A DNA stretch of 64,000 nucleotides from Paenibacillus sp. N3.4 (lineage in GTDB: Bacteria; Bacillota; Bacilli; Paenibacillales; NBRC-103111): contig NZ_VRTT01000005.1 of assembly GCF_008017805.1 (NCBI RefSeq), forward strand, positions 1-64,000, in the 5' to 3' direction. Under the pieces are notes generated by a model. It was not told the origin of the DNA. It did no database searches and was given only the letters and a program-made list of their open reading frames with translations. Shown piece by piece: positions 18,297 through 27,608 of the stretch; position 1 is the first letter of the stretch, and every line of letters begins with the position of its first letter. Position numbers and translations under genes: made by a program.

Positions 18297-19799
18297 GTGG
18301 CCACGTATTACTTTGAACCATCCCGCACATTCAGTGAGTTTCTGTTAATTCCCAATCTGACGACCAAGGAATGCAACCCGTCAAATGTGAAGCTTCAAAC
18401 CCCACTAGTCAAATTTAATAAAGGTGAGAAGCCTGACATTTCGCTGAACATCCCGTTCTCTTCTGCTGTCATGCAATCCGTGTCCGATGATGGAATGGCG
18501 ATTGCACTCGCGCGTTGTGGCGGGATTTCATTTATTTTTGGCTCGCAATCCATTGAGGAAGAAGCACGTATGGTACGGAAAGTAAAAGGATACAAAGCCG
18601 GTTTCGTCATTAGCCGCTCCAATTTGACACCAGATCATACGCTTAGGGATGTATTGGAACTCAAGAAAGAGACAGGTCACTCTACGGTCGCAATTACCGA
18701 TGACGGTACAGCGAATGGGAAATTGCTTGGGATTGTAACAGGACGCGATTATCGGACAAGTCGTGATCCTCTTGATCGACCGATTCATCTTTTTATGACA
18801 CCATTCGATAAATTGATTTACGGGAAATCAGGGATTTCGTTATCGGATGCGAACAATTTAATTTGGGATCATAAATTAAATTGCCTCCCAATTGTGGATG
18901 AACAGCAGCAACTGGACACGCTTGTTTTCCGCAAAGATTATGATGAACATAAAGAAAATCCGCTAGAACTGCTGGATGCGAACAAAAGCTACATTGTCGG
19001 GGCAGGAATTAACACGAAGGATTACATGGAGAGAGTGCCTGCACTCGTTGAAGCGGGCGTAGATATCCTGGTCATCGATTCTTCCGATGGTTACAGTGAA
19101 TGGCAGCGTGAAACCGTTCAGTACGTGAAACAAAATTTTAATGTAAAAATCGGAGCAGGTAATGTGGTTGACCGTGAAGGCTTCCTATACTTAGTGGAGT
19201 CTGGTGCTGATTTCGTGAAGGTTGGCATCGGCGGCGGTTCCATCTGTATTACACGGGAGCAAAAAGGGATTGGCCGCGGACAAGCGTCTGCAATTATGGA
19301 AGTGGTTGAAGCCAGAGACCAGTATTTCAAAGAAACAGGCACCTACATTCCTATTTGTTCAGATGGCGGTATTGTCCATGATTACCATATTACATTAGCA
19401 CTGGCTATGGGGGCAGATTTCGTCATGATGGGTCGCTATTTTGCGCGATTCGATGAGAGCCCGACCCGCAAGCTGCGCGTAGGGAACAACTTCGTTAAAG
19501 AGTTCTGGGGCGAAGGCTCGAACCGCGCACGTAACTGGCAGCGTTATGACACAGGTGGCAAGAACAAGCTATTATTCGAGGAAGGCGTCGATTCCTATGT
19601 GCCTTATGCGGGAAGCTTACAGGAGAACCTGGACAGAACGATTGGCAAAATGAAGTCGACAATGTGCAACTGCGGATCACTGACTTTGGATGAGCTGAAA
19701 AACAATGCAAGAATCACGCTTGTTTCCGCAACTAGTCTTGTAGAAGGCGGCGCGCATGACGTGATCTTGAAAGAAAGCAGTTTAACAGAGGAAGAATAA
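18297..19799 (+). CDS. guaB: IMP dehydrogenase, Tritrichomonas-type
   Basis: 500 residues. It oxidises IMP to XMP, the committed step to GMP. The TIM barrel is interrupted by a CBS-pair region (about 100-220). The catalytic cysteine is Cys317 in [20 protein letters not shown]; the flap carries the Arg-Tyr dyad R416-Y417 in NWQRYD. The start and length differ from ordinary bacterial GuaB and match, from memory, the enzyme of the protozoan Tritrichomonas foetus almost throughout ([19 protein letters not shown] start). K308 and E429 align with the T. foetus residues linked to mycophenolate resistance. GTG start behind GAGGAGG; own terminator. Confidence 0.92.
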   Translation: MATYYFEPSRTFSEFLLIPNLTTKECNPSNVKLQTPLVKFNKGEKPDISLNIPFSSAVMQSVSDDGMAIALARCGGISFIFGSQSIEEEARMVRKVKGYKAGFVISRSNLTPDHTLRDVLELKKETGHSTVAITDDGTANGKLLGIVTGRDYRTSRDPLDRPIHLFMTPFDKLIYGKSGISLSDANNLIWDHKLNCLPIVDEQQQLDTLVFRKDYDEHKENPLELLDANKSYIVGAGINTKDYMERVPALVEAGVDILVIDSSDGYSEWQRETVQYVKQNFNVKIGAGNVVDREGFLYLVESGADFVKVGIGGGSICITREQKGIGRGQASAIMEVVEARDQYFKETGTYIPICSDGGIVHDYHITLALAMGADFVMMGRYFARFDESPTRKLRVGNNFVKEFWGEGSNRARNWQRYDTGGKNKLLFEEGVDSYVPYAGSLQENLDRTIGKMKSTMCNCGSLTLDELKNNARITLVSATSLVEGGAHDVILKESSLTEEE

Positions 19800-19807
19800 A
19801 TAACAGC

Positions 19808-19854
19808 AAAAGGCTCTCCATGGTCATCGAAGATGACGGATGGAGAGCCTTTTA
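19808..19854. terminator. Terminator after IMP dehydrogenase
   Basis: AAAAGGCTCTCCA...TGGAGAGCCTTTT hairpin followed by T; also able to serve the convergent manA gene. Confidence 0.88.
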
Positions 19855-19893
19855 TATTGAGGGTGGATGCACCTGAGTGAATCCCTTATACAC

Positions 19894-20859
19894 CTATGGC
19901 AAATAACTGCGAATCACTGTCATGCTGCCTTCAAGCGAGTAGCTGCCAAGATCGGCTGGAAGCAGAAAACAGTCTCCCGGTTTTGTGGAAATGCTGCCAT
20001 CAGCCCATGCTAGTGTGCCATTGCCGTCTGCAACAACGAGAATAACGAAGCTTTCCGGGGAAGTAGCAAGTTCCCATTTGGGGCCTACTAGACCTTTTTC
20101 TACAGTGAAAAAGGGAGATTCGGCAAGGGTTAACCAAGTGCCTGCTTGCCCAATATCAGTTTTCATACGTGTGGATCCAGAGCCTTCGTAAGCAATAACA
20201 TTCAAGGAATCTTCGATGTGAAGCTCACGCAGCTTGCCATCAAGACCTGGACGTTTGTAGTCGTATAAGCGGTAAGTGGTATCTGAGTTTTGCTGAATTT
20301 CGGCAACTAGGACCCCAGCGCCAAGCGCATGAACTGTTCCTGCCGGTATGTAGAAAGAATCGCCTGCTTCTACTGTGACTTCTTGCAAGCAATCCAGAAT
20401 GCGATCTTCGGCAATAGCTTGCGCCAAGCTCTCGCGTGTAACGCCTTCTTGCATACCATATATAATTTTGGCGCCCGGTTTGGCATCAAGGATATACCAC
20501 ATTTCTGTTTTGCCCAGTTCACCGGCAGCTAAGTTCTCGTAGTGATCATTCGGATGCACTTGTACGGATAAGTCATCCTCGCAATCCAACAGCTTAATTA
20601 GAAGTGGAAAGCGACCGTTCTTTTCGGAAAATCCTTTGGTGCCGAATAAAGTGCTGCCATATTTCTCGCGAATTTCATCAAGGCCTAAGCCTGCCAAGGG
20701 TCCGTTAATGACTTTTGTGGTTCCGTTGGGATGATCACCTATCATCCAACCTTCGCCAATAGCGCCTTCCGGAAGTTCAAAACCGAACTTCTCCAGGGCT
20801 CTTCCTCCCCAGACGCGTTCCTTCATTTCAGGTTTAAATTGAAGCGGGTATGATTTCAA
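19894..20859 (-). CDS. manA: Mannose-6-phosphate isomerase, class I
   Basis: 321 residues. Interconverts fructose-6-P and mannose-6-P. The cupin zinc-binding motif is QVHPNDHYENLAAGELGKTE (His, His and Glu ligands), with the final histidine in IPAGTVHALG and the substrate loop QQNSDTTYRLYDYKR. TTG start at 20859 behind AGGGAGAG. Supplies mannose-6-P for cell-surface glycans or the reverse flux into glycolysis. Confidence 0.92.
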   Translation of the reverse strand: MKSYPLQFKPEMKERVWGGRALEKFGFELPEGAIGEGWMIGDHPNGTTKVINGPLAGLGLDEIREKYGSTLFGTKGFSEKNGRFPLLIKLLDCEDDLSVQVHPNDHYENLAAGELGKTEMWYILDAKPGAKIIYGMQEGVTRESLAQAIAEDRILDCLQEVTVEAGDSFYIPAGTVHALGAGVLVAEIQQNSDTTYRLYDYKRPGLDGKLRELHIEDSLNVIAYEGSGSTRMKTDIGQAGTWLTLAESPFFTVEKGLVGPKWELATSPESFVILVVADGNGTLAWADGSISTKPGDCFLLPADLGSYSLEGSMTVIRSYLP

Positions 20860-20929
20860 AGCTCTCCCTACTTTCTGTAAATTTCCCTATTAAGCAGCGT
20901 TTATACGCTCTCTTGATTATAGCATGCGG

Positions 20930-21508
20930 TTATCTTTTTTCTACTGCCAGCAAATAGGGAGCATGTTGATTCGTATTCATGAACTGGTAGCGAAGCACCT
21001 GAAAGGCTGCTAGGGATAGCTCGCGAGCCCAATGCTCGACGGCAGCTGTCTCTTCTGAACCTCCCTCGTGACCGCTGTATAGCACGATGGTTACGACACC
21101 ACCCTTGCGCAGCAGGCGGAGGGCCGCTTCCAGAGCAGGAATCGTCGATTCTTGCTTCGTGATTGTAGCCGCATCGGCACCAGGCAAATAGCCGAGGTTA
21201 AACGTAACCGCGGCTACCTTGCCGTGGCGGTCCTTCGGCACTGCCGCTTCCATGAGCTCATGACTGCATAAGCTCAGCTGTACATAAGAAGATGCGTCTG
21301 GGAGATCCTTCTCCAGACGCATCAGGGTTTGATCCAGTGCTTGCTGTTGGATATCGAAGCCGTATACGTGCCCGCGGCTTCCCACCAGTTTTGCCAGAAA
21401 TAAGGCGTCCACACCATTGCCGAGCGTCGCATCAATAACCGTATCGCCGGATTGCGCCCGCTGTTGGATGAGTTGATGGGCAAAACTTAAAACAGAAACA
21501 AATCCCAT
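20930..21508 (-). CDS. mnmM: tRNA U34 methyltransferase MnmM (YtqB)
   Basis: 192 residues. Class I SAM fold with motif I VIDATLGNGVDALFLAKLVG and the catalytic-region NLGYLPGAD typical of the YtqB family, known to methylate nm5(s2)U34 to the mnm5 form in Gram-positive bacteria lacking MnmC. ATG 21508 is chosen for the GGAGG 10 bases upstream; the ATG at 21529 has none. It lies just after its pathway partner YtqA, 58 bases apart, as in Bacillus. Confidence 0.85.
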   Translation of the reverse strand: MGFVSVLSFAHQLIQQRAQSGDTVIDATLGNGVDALFLAKLVGSRGHVYGFDIQQQALDQTLMRLEKDLPDASSYVQLSLCSHELMEAAVPKDRHGKVAAVTFNLGYLPGADAATITKQESTIPALEAALRLLRKGGVVTIVLYSGHEGGSEETAAVEHWARELSLAAFQVLRYQFMNTNQHAPYLLAVEKR

Positions 21509-21566
21509 AGGATGAAAGCCTCCAAGCATGCTTGCAAATTTTTTGGCGCTAGTCAGCTCGCCTCAA

Positions 21567-22526
21567 TTAGTTTAACTTGCCAGGCCAGAACTTGCCTTGC
21601 CAAGTGTTTCTTCTTTTGAGCTCCGCGTCGAAAGCATTCAATACTTCCCACTTCTTCAAGCTCCACATTGGCCCAATTAAGAGATCACGAGGAGCGTCCC
21701 CAGTTAGACGATGTACAATCATCTCTGGCGGCAAAGTCTCAAGGGTATCTACAATGAGCTCAACATACTCATCTTTTTCCAAAAATTGCAGGAGACCAGC
21801 TTCATACTGTTTGACCATAGGTGTTTTTCGCATCAAATGAAGCAAGTGAATTTTAATGCCTTGAACATCCATTTGAGCAACAGCTCGTCCCGTATCTAGC
21901 ATCATCTCGCGTGTTTCCCCAGGCAAGCCATAAATGATATGCGCGCAGGTGCGTATATTATGCTTTCGCAGCTTCGCCACGGCGTCCAGATAACACTGCG
22001 TATCATGCGCGCGATTAATTAGCTGCGAGGTAGATTCGTGGACGGTTTGCAGCCCCATTTCGACCCAAAGATAGGTTCGCTCATTCAGCTCCGCTAAGTA
22101 CTCAATAACATCATCTGGCAAACAGTCCGGTCTGGTAGCAATAGAAAGTCCTACAACACCCGGCTGCTGTAAAATGACTTCATAATATTCTCGTAGTTGT
22201 TCAACAGGCGCATAGGTGTTGGTGTATGCCTGAAAATAACCAATATATTTAGCCTCAGGCCACTTCTGGTGTTGAAGATCGCGTATCGTGTTAAACTGCG
22301 TAACCAAATCATCGCGGCGGCTTCCGGCGAAATCACCTGATCCCCGCGCACTGCAAAATGTGCAGCCGCCTGTCGCTATATTCCCATCGCGATTAGGGCA
22401 AGTAAAGCCTGCATCAAGCATCACTTTAAATACTTTTTCGCCGAATACTTCTCGCATTTCATAATTCCATGTATGGAAACGTTTGTCCCCCCACAATAGA
22501 GGTGACTCCTGGATACTTATAGACAT
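21567..22526 (-). CDS. mnmL: TIGR01212-family radical SAM protein, YtqA/MnmL
   Basis: 319 residues. N-terminal cysteines in FTCPNRDGNIATGGCTFCSARG would hold the 4Fe-4S cluster; the motif GLPGETREMM is typical of the Elp3-like radical SAM branch. Its adjacency to ytqB fits the reported role of converting cmnm5U34 to nm5U34 before YtqB methylates it; that pairing is established in Bacillus, and assignment here is by family. ATG 22526 follows AAAGGGG. Confidence 0.83.
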   Translation of the reverse strand: MSISIQESPLLWGDKRFHTWNYEMREVFGEKVFKVMLDAGFTCPNRDGNIATGGCTFCSARGSGDFAGSRRDDLVTQFNTIRDLQHQKWPEAKYIGYFQAYTNTYAPVEQLREYYEVILQQPGVVGLSIATRPDCLPDDVIEYLAELNERTYLWVEMGLQTVHESTSQLINRAHDTQCYLDAVAKLRKHNIRTCAHIIYGLPGETREMMLDTGRAVAQMDVQGIKIHLLHLMRKTPMVKQYEAGLLQFLEKDEYVELIVDTLETLPPEMIVHRLTGDAPRDLLIGPMWSLKKWEVLNAFDAELKRRNTWQGKFWPGKLN

Positions 22527-22670
22527 AAGGTCGTGCCCCTTTCCAACACTATTGTAGCGAAAATCAGACCTGAAAGCGACCCCTGTCTTTCCAACAAGTT
22601 CCCCGTTAAAGTAGCTCTAAGAGCACATGATAACTTGGCATAACCATTACAAGTCGAAAGGGGAATGAAG

Positions 22671-23282
22671 ATGAAGAAATTTCGTACTGTAACTTTAACG
22701 GTAGCTCTTACGGCGGCAATGAGTTTGGGTGCGCTGGGTGCCCATGCCAACACAATGGGGACGACAACGACGAATAGCTACACGGGAAGCACAGGTACGA
22801 CGAGCACGGGGATGACGGGAACGGGAACTATAGGAACGGGTACAGGAACGACAGGAACTTCAGGAACAATCGGGAGCATGGGAGCAGGAACTACGACACC
22901 ATCGGGCTACACAGGAAGCAATTATGATGCAACGGTAGGAACGGGAACAGGCGTGAGTGCATATCCAAGCTCAAGCCCTTATCCGAATGTGAGTGGAACA
23001 GGTGTGAGTGCATATCCAAGCTCAAGCCCTTACCCGAATGTAAGTGGAACAGGTGTAGTTGATCAAATCAAAGGTTACGGCAACAATATGTTGGATCGTA
23101 TGAGCACAACGGGGACTGGAATTAAACACCACGATGGCAATTACGATACATCATCTATTCGTACTTATGCGACTACAGCAACAGATAAGTCGTCTATGAA
23201 CTGGGGATGGCTTGGACTGCTGGGATTAATCGGGCTTGCTGGTCTGCGTGGAAATAACAGAACACGTTCGGAAGAACATTAG
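22671..23282 (+). CDS. Secreted Gly/Thr/Ser-rich WGxxG-anchor protein
   Basis: 203 residues from ATG 22671 (AAAGGGG 9 bases upstream). A signal peptide ends near AHA at residue 26. The mature part is low-complexity Gly/Thr/Ser, with two adjacent copies of GVSAYPSSSPYPNVSGT. The C-terminus has MNWGWLGLLGLIGLAGLRG followed by NNRTRSEE, the WGxxGxxG hydrophobic anchor plus basic tail that acts as a sorting signal. Probably a surface or spore-associated protein; no enzymatic domain. Confidence 0.8.
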   Translation: MKKFRTVTLTVALTAAMSLGALGAHANTMGTTTTNSYTGSTGTTSTGMTGTGTIGTGTGTTGTSGTIGSMGAGTTTPSGYTGSNYDATVGTGTGVSAYPSSSPYPNVSGTGVSAYPSSSPYPNVSGTGVVDQIKGYGNNMLDRMSTTGTGIKHHDGNYDTSSIRTYATTATDKSSMNWGWLGLLGLIGLAGLRGNNRTRSEEH

Positions 23283-23310
23283 AAGCCAAGCCATTTTACT
23301 ATTCACGTAG

Positions 23311-23341
23311 CACGCCCTCCTGTCGGAGGGTGTTTATTTTT
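23311..23341 (+). terminator. Terminator after the WGxxG protein
   Basis: CACGCCCTCC-TGTC-GGAGGGTG hairpin followed by TTTATTTTT. Confidence 0.85.
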
Positions 23342-23431
23342 AGAGAGCTTATATGTTTGGTTAGGGTTAAGCGGAAGCTTAATCCTTATTAATTTTTTGT
23401 CAAAAATGTGGATATGGTATGTCTAGAAAGA

Positions 23432-23510
23432 TAACACTGTTTTTCATTGCTACAGCAGTCAGTCCAAGCAATAACTCCACTATAACGCTGCAAAACGTGC
23501 TTACAGATAG
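23432..23510 (+). repeat. 79-bp direct repeat, copy 1
   Basis: Runs from TAACACTGTTTTTCATTGC to ACGTGCTTACAGATAG. Its ends form an imperfect inverted repeat (CACTGTTTTTCA and TGCAAAACGTG), so the unit can fold. Copy 2 starts 112 bp downstream. The intergenic region 23283-23770 holds only this pair and a terminator; no gene is seen. Confidence 0.8.
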
Positions 23511-23543
23511 ACAAGTAGATCAAAAGCGACATATTTGGAATTT

Positions 23544-23622
23544 TAACACTGTTTTTCATTGCTACAGCAGTCAGTTTATGCAATAACTCCACTATAACAC
23601 TGAAAAACGTGCTTGCAGATAG
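23544..23622 (+). repeat. 79-bp direct repeat, copy 2
   Basis: Same 79-base unit with few substitutions. It keeps the inverted ends better than copy 1 (CACTGTTTTTCA against TGAAAAACGTG) and the ATTGC/GCAAT inner pair. Reminiscent of a REP- or MITE-like palindromic element. Confidence 0.8.
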
Positions 23623-23770
23623 GATCGTCAGGATTTTCTGGCGGTTTTTCTCGTCGTTTTTTGTAAACTGTGGCCATTATGACATTCCTACATCAGAGAT
23701 CCCTTTGATTTTTTCTCTGGAATCGTCTATGATTTGATTCGATAGCTTGGACGTGTAGGAGGCCTATTAG

Positions 23771-24508
23771 ATGCGTTTACGGGGAAGAAAAGGAATTAGG
23801 GAAGATATAGAAAGTCAGAAGGAACTTGTGGTCTTGAATGCGAAGGATCATAAGGGGAAATGGGCCGAATTATTCGGCAACAACAATCCTATTCATGCTG
23901 AGCTTGGCATGGGTAAAGGACGGTTCATCAGCGAGATGAGCAAGAAGTATCCCAACGTGAATTTTATTGGCGTTGATATGTACGACGAGTTGATTCGCAA
24001 AGCCAGTGAGAAAGCGAAAGCCGCTCATTCCAATAGCCAAGAAGAAACAGATCAAGATGCTCCGCTTAGTATTCCTAATCTAAAGCTGATGCTTTTCAAT
24101 ATCGAACATATTGAGGAAGCTTTTGAGGAGGGTGAGCTGGAGCGGGTTTATCTGAATTTCAGCGATCCATGGCCGAAGAAGAAGCATGCGCGCAGACGCT
24201 TGACTCATCCGGGATTCGTAACGAAATATCAACAAATCCTCAATAGCAACGGTGAGATTCATTTGAAAACCGATTCCCAATCGCTATTTGAATTTTCTTT
24301 GAATTCTTTTGCGGATATGGGGTTGAGAATGCGTAACATTTCCTTGAATTTACATGTGGATGGAATCCATCCTGATCATGTAATGACAGAGTACGAAACC
24401 AAATTCGCCGGACAAGGGATGAACATTCATCGCTGTGAAGTTGTCATTGGAGAAGCTGCACTTGCGGCACATCTGGAACAATTGAATCAGCCGAAACCTG
24501 AATCCTAG
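23771..24508 (+). CDS. trmB: tRNA (guanine-N7-)-methyltransferase
   Basis: 245 residues. Makes m7G46 in tRNA using SAM. Family motifs: AELGMGKGRFISEMSKKYP (SAM site), NFSDPWPKKKHARRRL (catalytic) and LKTDSQSLFEFSL, with EYETKFAGQGMNIHR near the end. It is about 30 residues longer than usual because of an acidic insert (SNSQEETDQDAPLS, about residues 80-95) and a C-terminal tail. AGGAGG 6 bases before ATG. Confidence 0.93.
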   Translation: MRLRGRKGIREDIESQKELVVLNAKDHKGKWAELFGNNNPIHAELGMGKGRFISEMSKKYPNVNFIGVDMYDELIRKASEKAKAAHSNSQEETDQDAPLSIPNLKLMLFNIEHIEEAFEEGELERVYLNFSDPWPKKKHARRRLTHPGFVTKYQQILNSNGEIHLKTDSQSLFEFSLNSFADMGLRMRNISLNLHVDGIHPDHVMTEYETKFAGQGMNIHRCEVVIGEAALAAHLEQLNQPKPES

Positions 24509-24522
24509 CCAATGAAGAAAAA

Positions 24523-24566
24523 AGACGATTTCCGCTGCTAAGCGCAGTAGGAGATCGCCTTTTTCG
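24523..24566 (+). terminator. Terminator after trmB
   Basis: GACGATTTCC and GGAGATCGCC form a stem around GCTGCTAAGCGCAG; followed by TTTTT. Confidence 0.8.
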
Positions 24567-24627
24567 TTTATACATCAACCGAGTAATTCCATGATGACCT
24601 CGGAGCAATCGGTCGAAGGCAAGCTCA

Positions 24628-25701
24628 TCATTTTAAGGGAATTCGAGCGCGTTTAGCCTCCACGTCGGTATACCTGCCGGCAAGCATCGCCAGCCAGTTC
24701 GTGATCGTATCAGCAGACCGGATAGGCTCCCCAAACCCATGCTGTGTGAAATAATGCAGGTTTTCTTCTTCCTGACCCGGTATCGGATCGTAAAACAGCA
24801 TCGGAATTGACTTTGCCATTCCCTCCGAGCAGGTCATGCCGCCGGGCTTGGTTATGAGCAAGTCGGATACTTCCATTAGCTTGCCAATCTCATCGGTAAA
24901 ACCGAGCAGCCGGATATTCGGATGTTGATAACGAGTATCCATAGCAAGCTTGGCCAAGGCACGTTCATTATTCCCGGAACAGAAGATGAACTGAATATGA
25001 TCTCTCCATCTCATCAGATGCTCGCTAAGCGAATGGCCGCCAATGAGTCCCCAGCCACCTCCCATCACAAGCACGGTAGGCATTTGCTTCAACTGGAATT
25101 GCTGTCTGATGATTGCTTTATCATGGGCTTCGCGAAAGCTAGGATGGACAGGTATGCCCGTAATTTCGACTTGCGCTTCAGATATACCGCGACCGAGCAA
25201 TTTATTTTTGACGTCTTCTGTCGAAACCATATACTTATTGACCTCTTCGCTGATCCATGTCCCGTGTACATCGTAATCCGTAATTACCGTACATAACGGT
25301 ATGGCTAGGCCGGCTCTTTTTAAACGAGATACGACAACACTGGGAAAAGGGTGGGTGCAGACAATAGCCTGCGGTTCCCACTGGCCTATAATGGCTGCCG
25401 TTTGGGCATAAAAAATGCGGTGCAACGCCAATTGCGTCAACCGGTTCAACGATTTTTTATATTGAGAGCGGTATAATTTACCGTATAGTTTGGGTTGAGA
25501 GGTTAACGTCTTTTTGTACGCATGGAAAATCCACGGTGCTATAGTTGGATGCAAAAAGGAGCCTAGTTCCAATACACGTGTCTCGATATGCGAGCAGCGC
25601 CGCTCTAAGGTAACGGCCAGTGCATAAGCTGCTTGAGTATGGCCGGCTCCGAAGCCTTCGGAGAGAATCAGCACTCGTTTTTTACCTTGCGAAACATCCA
25701 T
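24628..25701 (-). CDS. MGDG-synthase-like diacylglycerol glycosyltransferase
   Basis: 357 residues. The N-terminal MGDG synthase motif SEGFGAGHTQAAYAL and the C-terminal GT-B nucleotide-sugar site (VMGGGWGLIGG, TKPGGMTCSEGMAKSIPM) place it with UgtP-type glycolipid synthases, which transfer sugar from UDP-sugar to diacylglycerol. ATG 25701 is supported by TGGGGGT 8-9 bases upstream; a longer frame overlaps the PAP2 gene. Downstream of PAP2 in an apparent two-gene operon. Confidence 0.85.
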   Translation of the reverse strand: MDVSQGKKRVLILSEGFGAGHTQAAYALAVTLERRCSHIETRVLELGSFLHPTIAPWIFHAYKKTLTSQPKLYGKLYRSQYKKSLNRLTQLALHRIFYAQTAAIIGQWEPQAIVCTHPFPSVVVSRLKRAGLAIPLCTVITDYDVHGTWISEEVNKYMVSTEDVKNKLLGRGISEAQVEITGIPVHPSFREAHDKAIIRQQFQLKQMPTVLVMGGGWGLIGGHSLSEHLMRWRDHIQFIFCSGNNERALAKLAMDTRYQHPNIRLLGFTDEIGKLMEVSDLLITKPGGMTCSEGMAKSIPMLFYDPIPGQEEENLHYFTQHGFGEPIRSADTITNWLAMLAGRYTDVEAKRARIPLK

Positions 25702-25706
25702 TTTGT

Positions 25707-26234
25707 TTACCCCCAGAAAGCTACTGTCGCTAGAGAAGCCGTCGTTCCGATCAAACAGCCTACGATACAATCAGAAGGATAATGAAGCCCTAAATAAATG
25801 CGCGATAGGCCAACTATGAGTGCGAGTGGTATGAGAACAAGCGCAAGCGAAGGCATTGCCGCAACAAAAGGGAAGATGATAGAAAAGATAGCGGTTGTAT
25901 GTCCGGATGGAAAAGAATGATCCGTCAATGGGTTTTTGCCGATAATCGTTTGTGGAAGAACCAAATAAGGCCTTAATCGCGGATATTTTTTTTTGATAAT
26001 CGCCACTGGAATATGGCTGATTGTTAAAGCAATAAGGGCTTGAATGCCTGCTGTTCGCAGCACGCCTTGACCAAATAAAGCGCAGCATAAGGAAATGACA
26101 ATAGATGCTGTTGCCCCGCCTAAATGTGTGATTTTAGAAAATAAATGATCAAGGAAGAAGTGCTGGATACGTTGATTCACAAAGTGGAACATACGTGTTT
26201 CATGATCTTGAAGCCAGTTCACGACTTTGCTCAT
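25707..26234 (-). CDS. PAP2-family membrane phosphatase
   Basis: 175 residues with several TM helices and the three phosphatase signatures KKKYPRLRP, PSGHTTA and SRIYLGLHYPSD. It could dephosphorylate undecaprenyl diphosphate or phosphatidate. AGGAGG lies 10 bases before the ATG. Its coupling with the glycolipid synthase (5-base gap) favours production of diacylglycerol from phosphatidate as substrate; this is inference. Confidence 0.87.
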   Translation of the reverse strand: MSKVVNWLQDHETRMFHFVNQRIQHFFLDHLFSKITHLGGATASIVISLCCALFGQGVLRTAGIQALIALTISHIPVAIIKKKYPRLRPYLVLPQTIIGKNPLTDHSFPSGHTTAIFSIIFPFVAAMPSLALVLIPLALIVGLSRIYLGLHYPSDCIVGCLIGTTASLATVAFWG

Positions 26235-26411
26235 GAGTAATAGCCTCCTTCATAAAGTAGGATTCTTTTAATGTCCTATTTTCATTGTAAAGAACGTTTA
26301 TTAAAAGAAGATTAACGCAGTAATAAACTTTTTAACAATATAATTTTACGCTCCTCTGATTTGTCGTTAACATTCCTGTGCTAGCATGATGTCGTAGAGG
26401 GAGATCAAGTA

Positions 26412-27608
26412 ATGAAGGGGCTGATGAGGTTGCGAGTTGCCTTATTTACGGATACGTTTCTTCCAGATGTGAACGGTGTGGCGAGGACGCTGGGAAGATG
26501 GACACAATTTCTGGAGGCCAAAGGTGTTGCTTGCCAAGTTTTTGCTCCCACAAGTATGACAGAAGGTGACGAGGATCCATTTCGCGTGGAGCGTTTTTAC
26601 AGTATTCCCTTTTTATTGTACCCCGAATGTCGACTGGCTATCCCTAACCCTCTGCATATTCGTAAATCGCTCCATGCCTTCAGACCTACGATCATCCACT
26701 GTGCGACCCCGTTTAACTTGGGCCTATTCGGCCTTCATCATGCCCGTAAGCACAAAACTCCACTTGTCGCTTCTTACCACACTCACTTTGACCAGTACTT
26801 AAGTCATTATAAAATTCCCTGGGTTGAGCCGACGCTGTGGAAATATATGCAGTGGTTTCACCAAAGCTGTCAGAAGGTGTATGTCCCCTCTAGGTCAACT
26901 TTGGATCATCTCCATGCCAAAGGTCTCAGTAATTTGGAAATTTGGAGCCGCGGTGTCGATACAGAGCGATTTAGACCTATAGCGGACCGACGGACTGTGT
27001 TGGCGGATTACGGAGTAGACCCTGAGAAATTCGTCCTTCTCTATGTGGGACGATTGGCCCCTGAGAAAAGTGTCGAAATCGCGTTTGAAAGCTTTGTAAC
27101 TCTCCCTGAGCACATTAGAAGCCGCTGTCACTTGGTTATTGCAGGCGACGGACCGTCTGCGGCCATGTTTCGCGAATGCTATGGAGGGCAGTCGGATGTG
27201 ACATTGACCGGTTTCGTGCAAGGTCAGCCATTGACTGAGCTTTATGCGGCGGCAGATGTGTTTCTCTTTCCTTCGTCCACGGAAACTTTCGGGAATGTGA
27301 TTCTGGAATCGATGGCCTGCGAAACAGCGGTGATTGGATCTGCCGCAGGCGGGGTAAGAGATACTATAGAGCATGAATCGACTGGTTTGTTGTGCCCGCC
27401 AGGCGATGTTTTTGCTTTTTCACAAGCGATCATCCGATTATATGAATCGAACGACTTGCGGTTTAAACTTGCGAAGGCAGGCAGGGAATATGCTATGCGG
27501 CAATCATGGGATCGCATATTTCATAAGCTGTTAGTCAGCTACGAATCCGTTGTTGAGGCATCCATGGAGAACGCACTGCATGTTTCTTCCCAACGAATGA
27601 TTCGCTAA
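26412..27608 (+). CDS. GT4-family glycosyltransferase
   Basis: 398 residues, GT-B fold. N-terminal ALFTDTFLPDVNGVARTLGR is typical of the MgtA/GtfA-like diacylglycerol or phosphatidylinositol glycosyltransferases. The donor site is LLYVGRLAPEKSVE with the EX7E motif in STETFGNVILESMACE. Divergent from the PAP2/glycolipid synthase pair across a 177-base gap, so probably part of the same lipid-glycan theme. Confidence 0.87.
   Translation: MKGLMRLRVALFTDTFLPDVNGVARTLGRWTQFLEAKGVACQVFAPTSMTEGDEDPFRVERFYSIPFLLYPECRLAIPNPLHIRKSLHAFRPTIIHCATPFNLGLFGLHHARKHKTPLVASYHTHFDQYLSHYKIPWVEPTLWKYMQWFHQSCQKVYVPSRSTLDHLHAKGLSNLEIWSRGVDTERFRPIADRRTVLADYGVDPEKFVLLYVGRLAPEKSVEIAFESFVTLPEHIRSRCHLVIAGDGPSAAMFRECYGGQSDVTLTGFVQGQPLTELYAAADVFLFPSSTETFGNVILESMACETAVIGSAAGGVRDTIEHESTGLLCPPGDVFAFSQAIIRLYESNDLRFKLAKAGREYAMRQSWDRIFHKLLVSYESVVEASMENALHVSSQRMIR

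Noticed and set aside
23389-23592. A 67-codon frame on the minus strand
   Set aside because: It is the translation of the 79-bp repeat pair; no ribosome site.
23432-23622. CRISPR array
   Set aside because: Only two units, 79 bp long with one 33-base spacer and diverged sequence; no cas genes.
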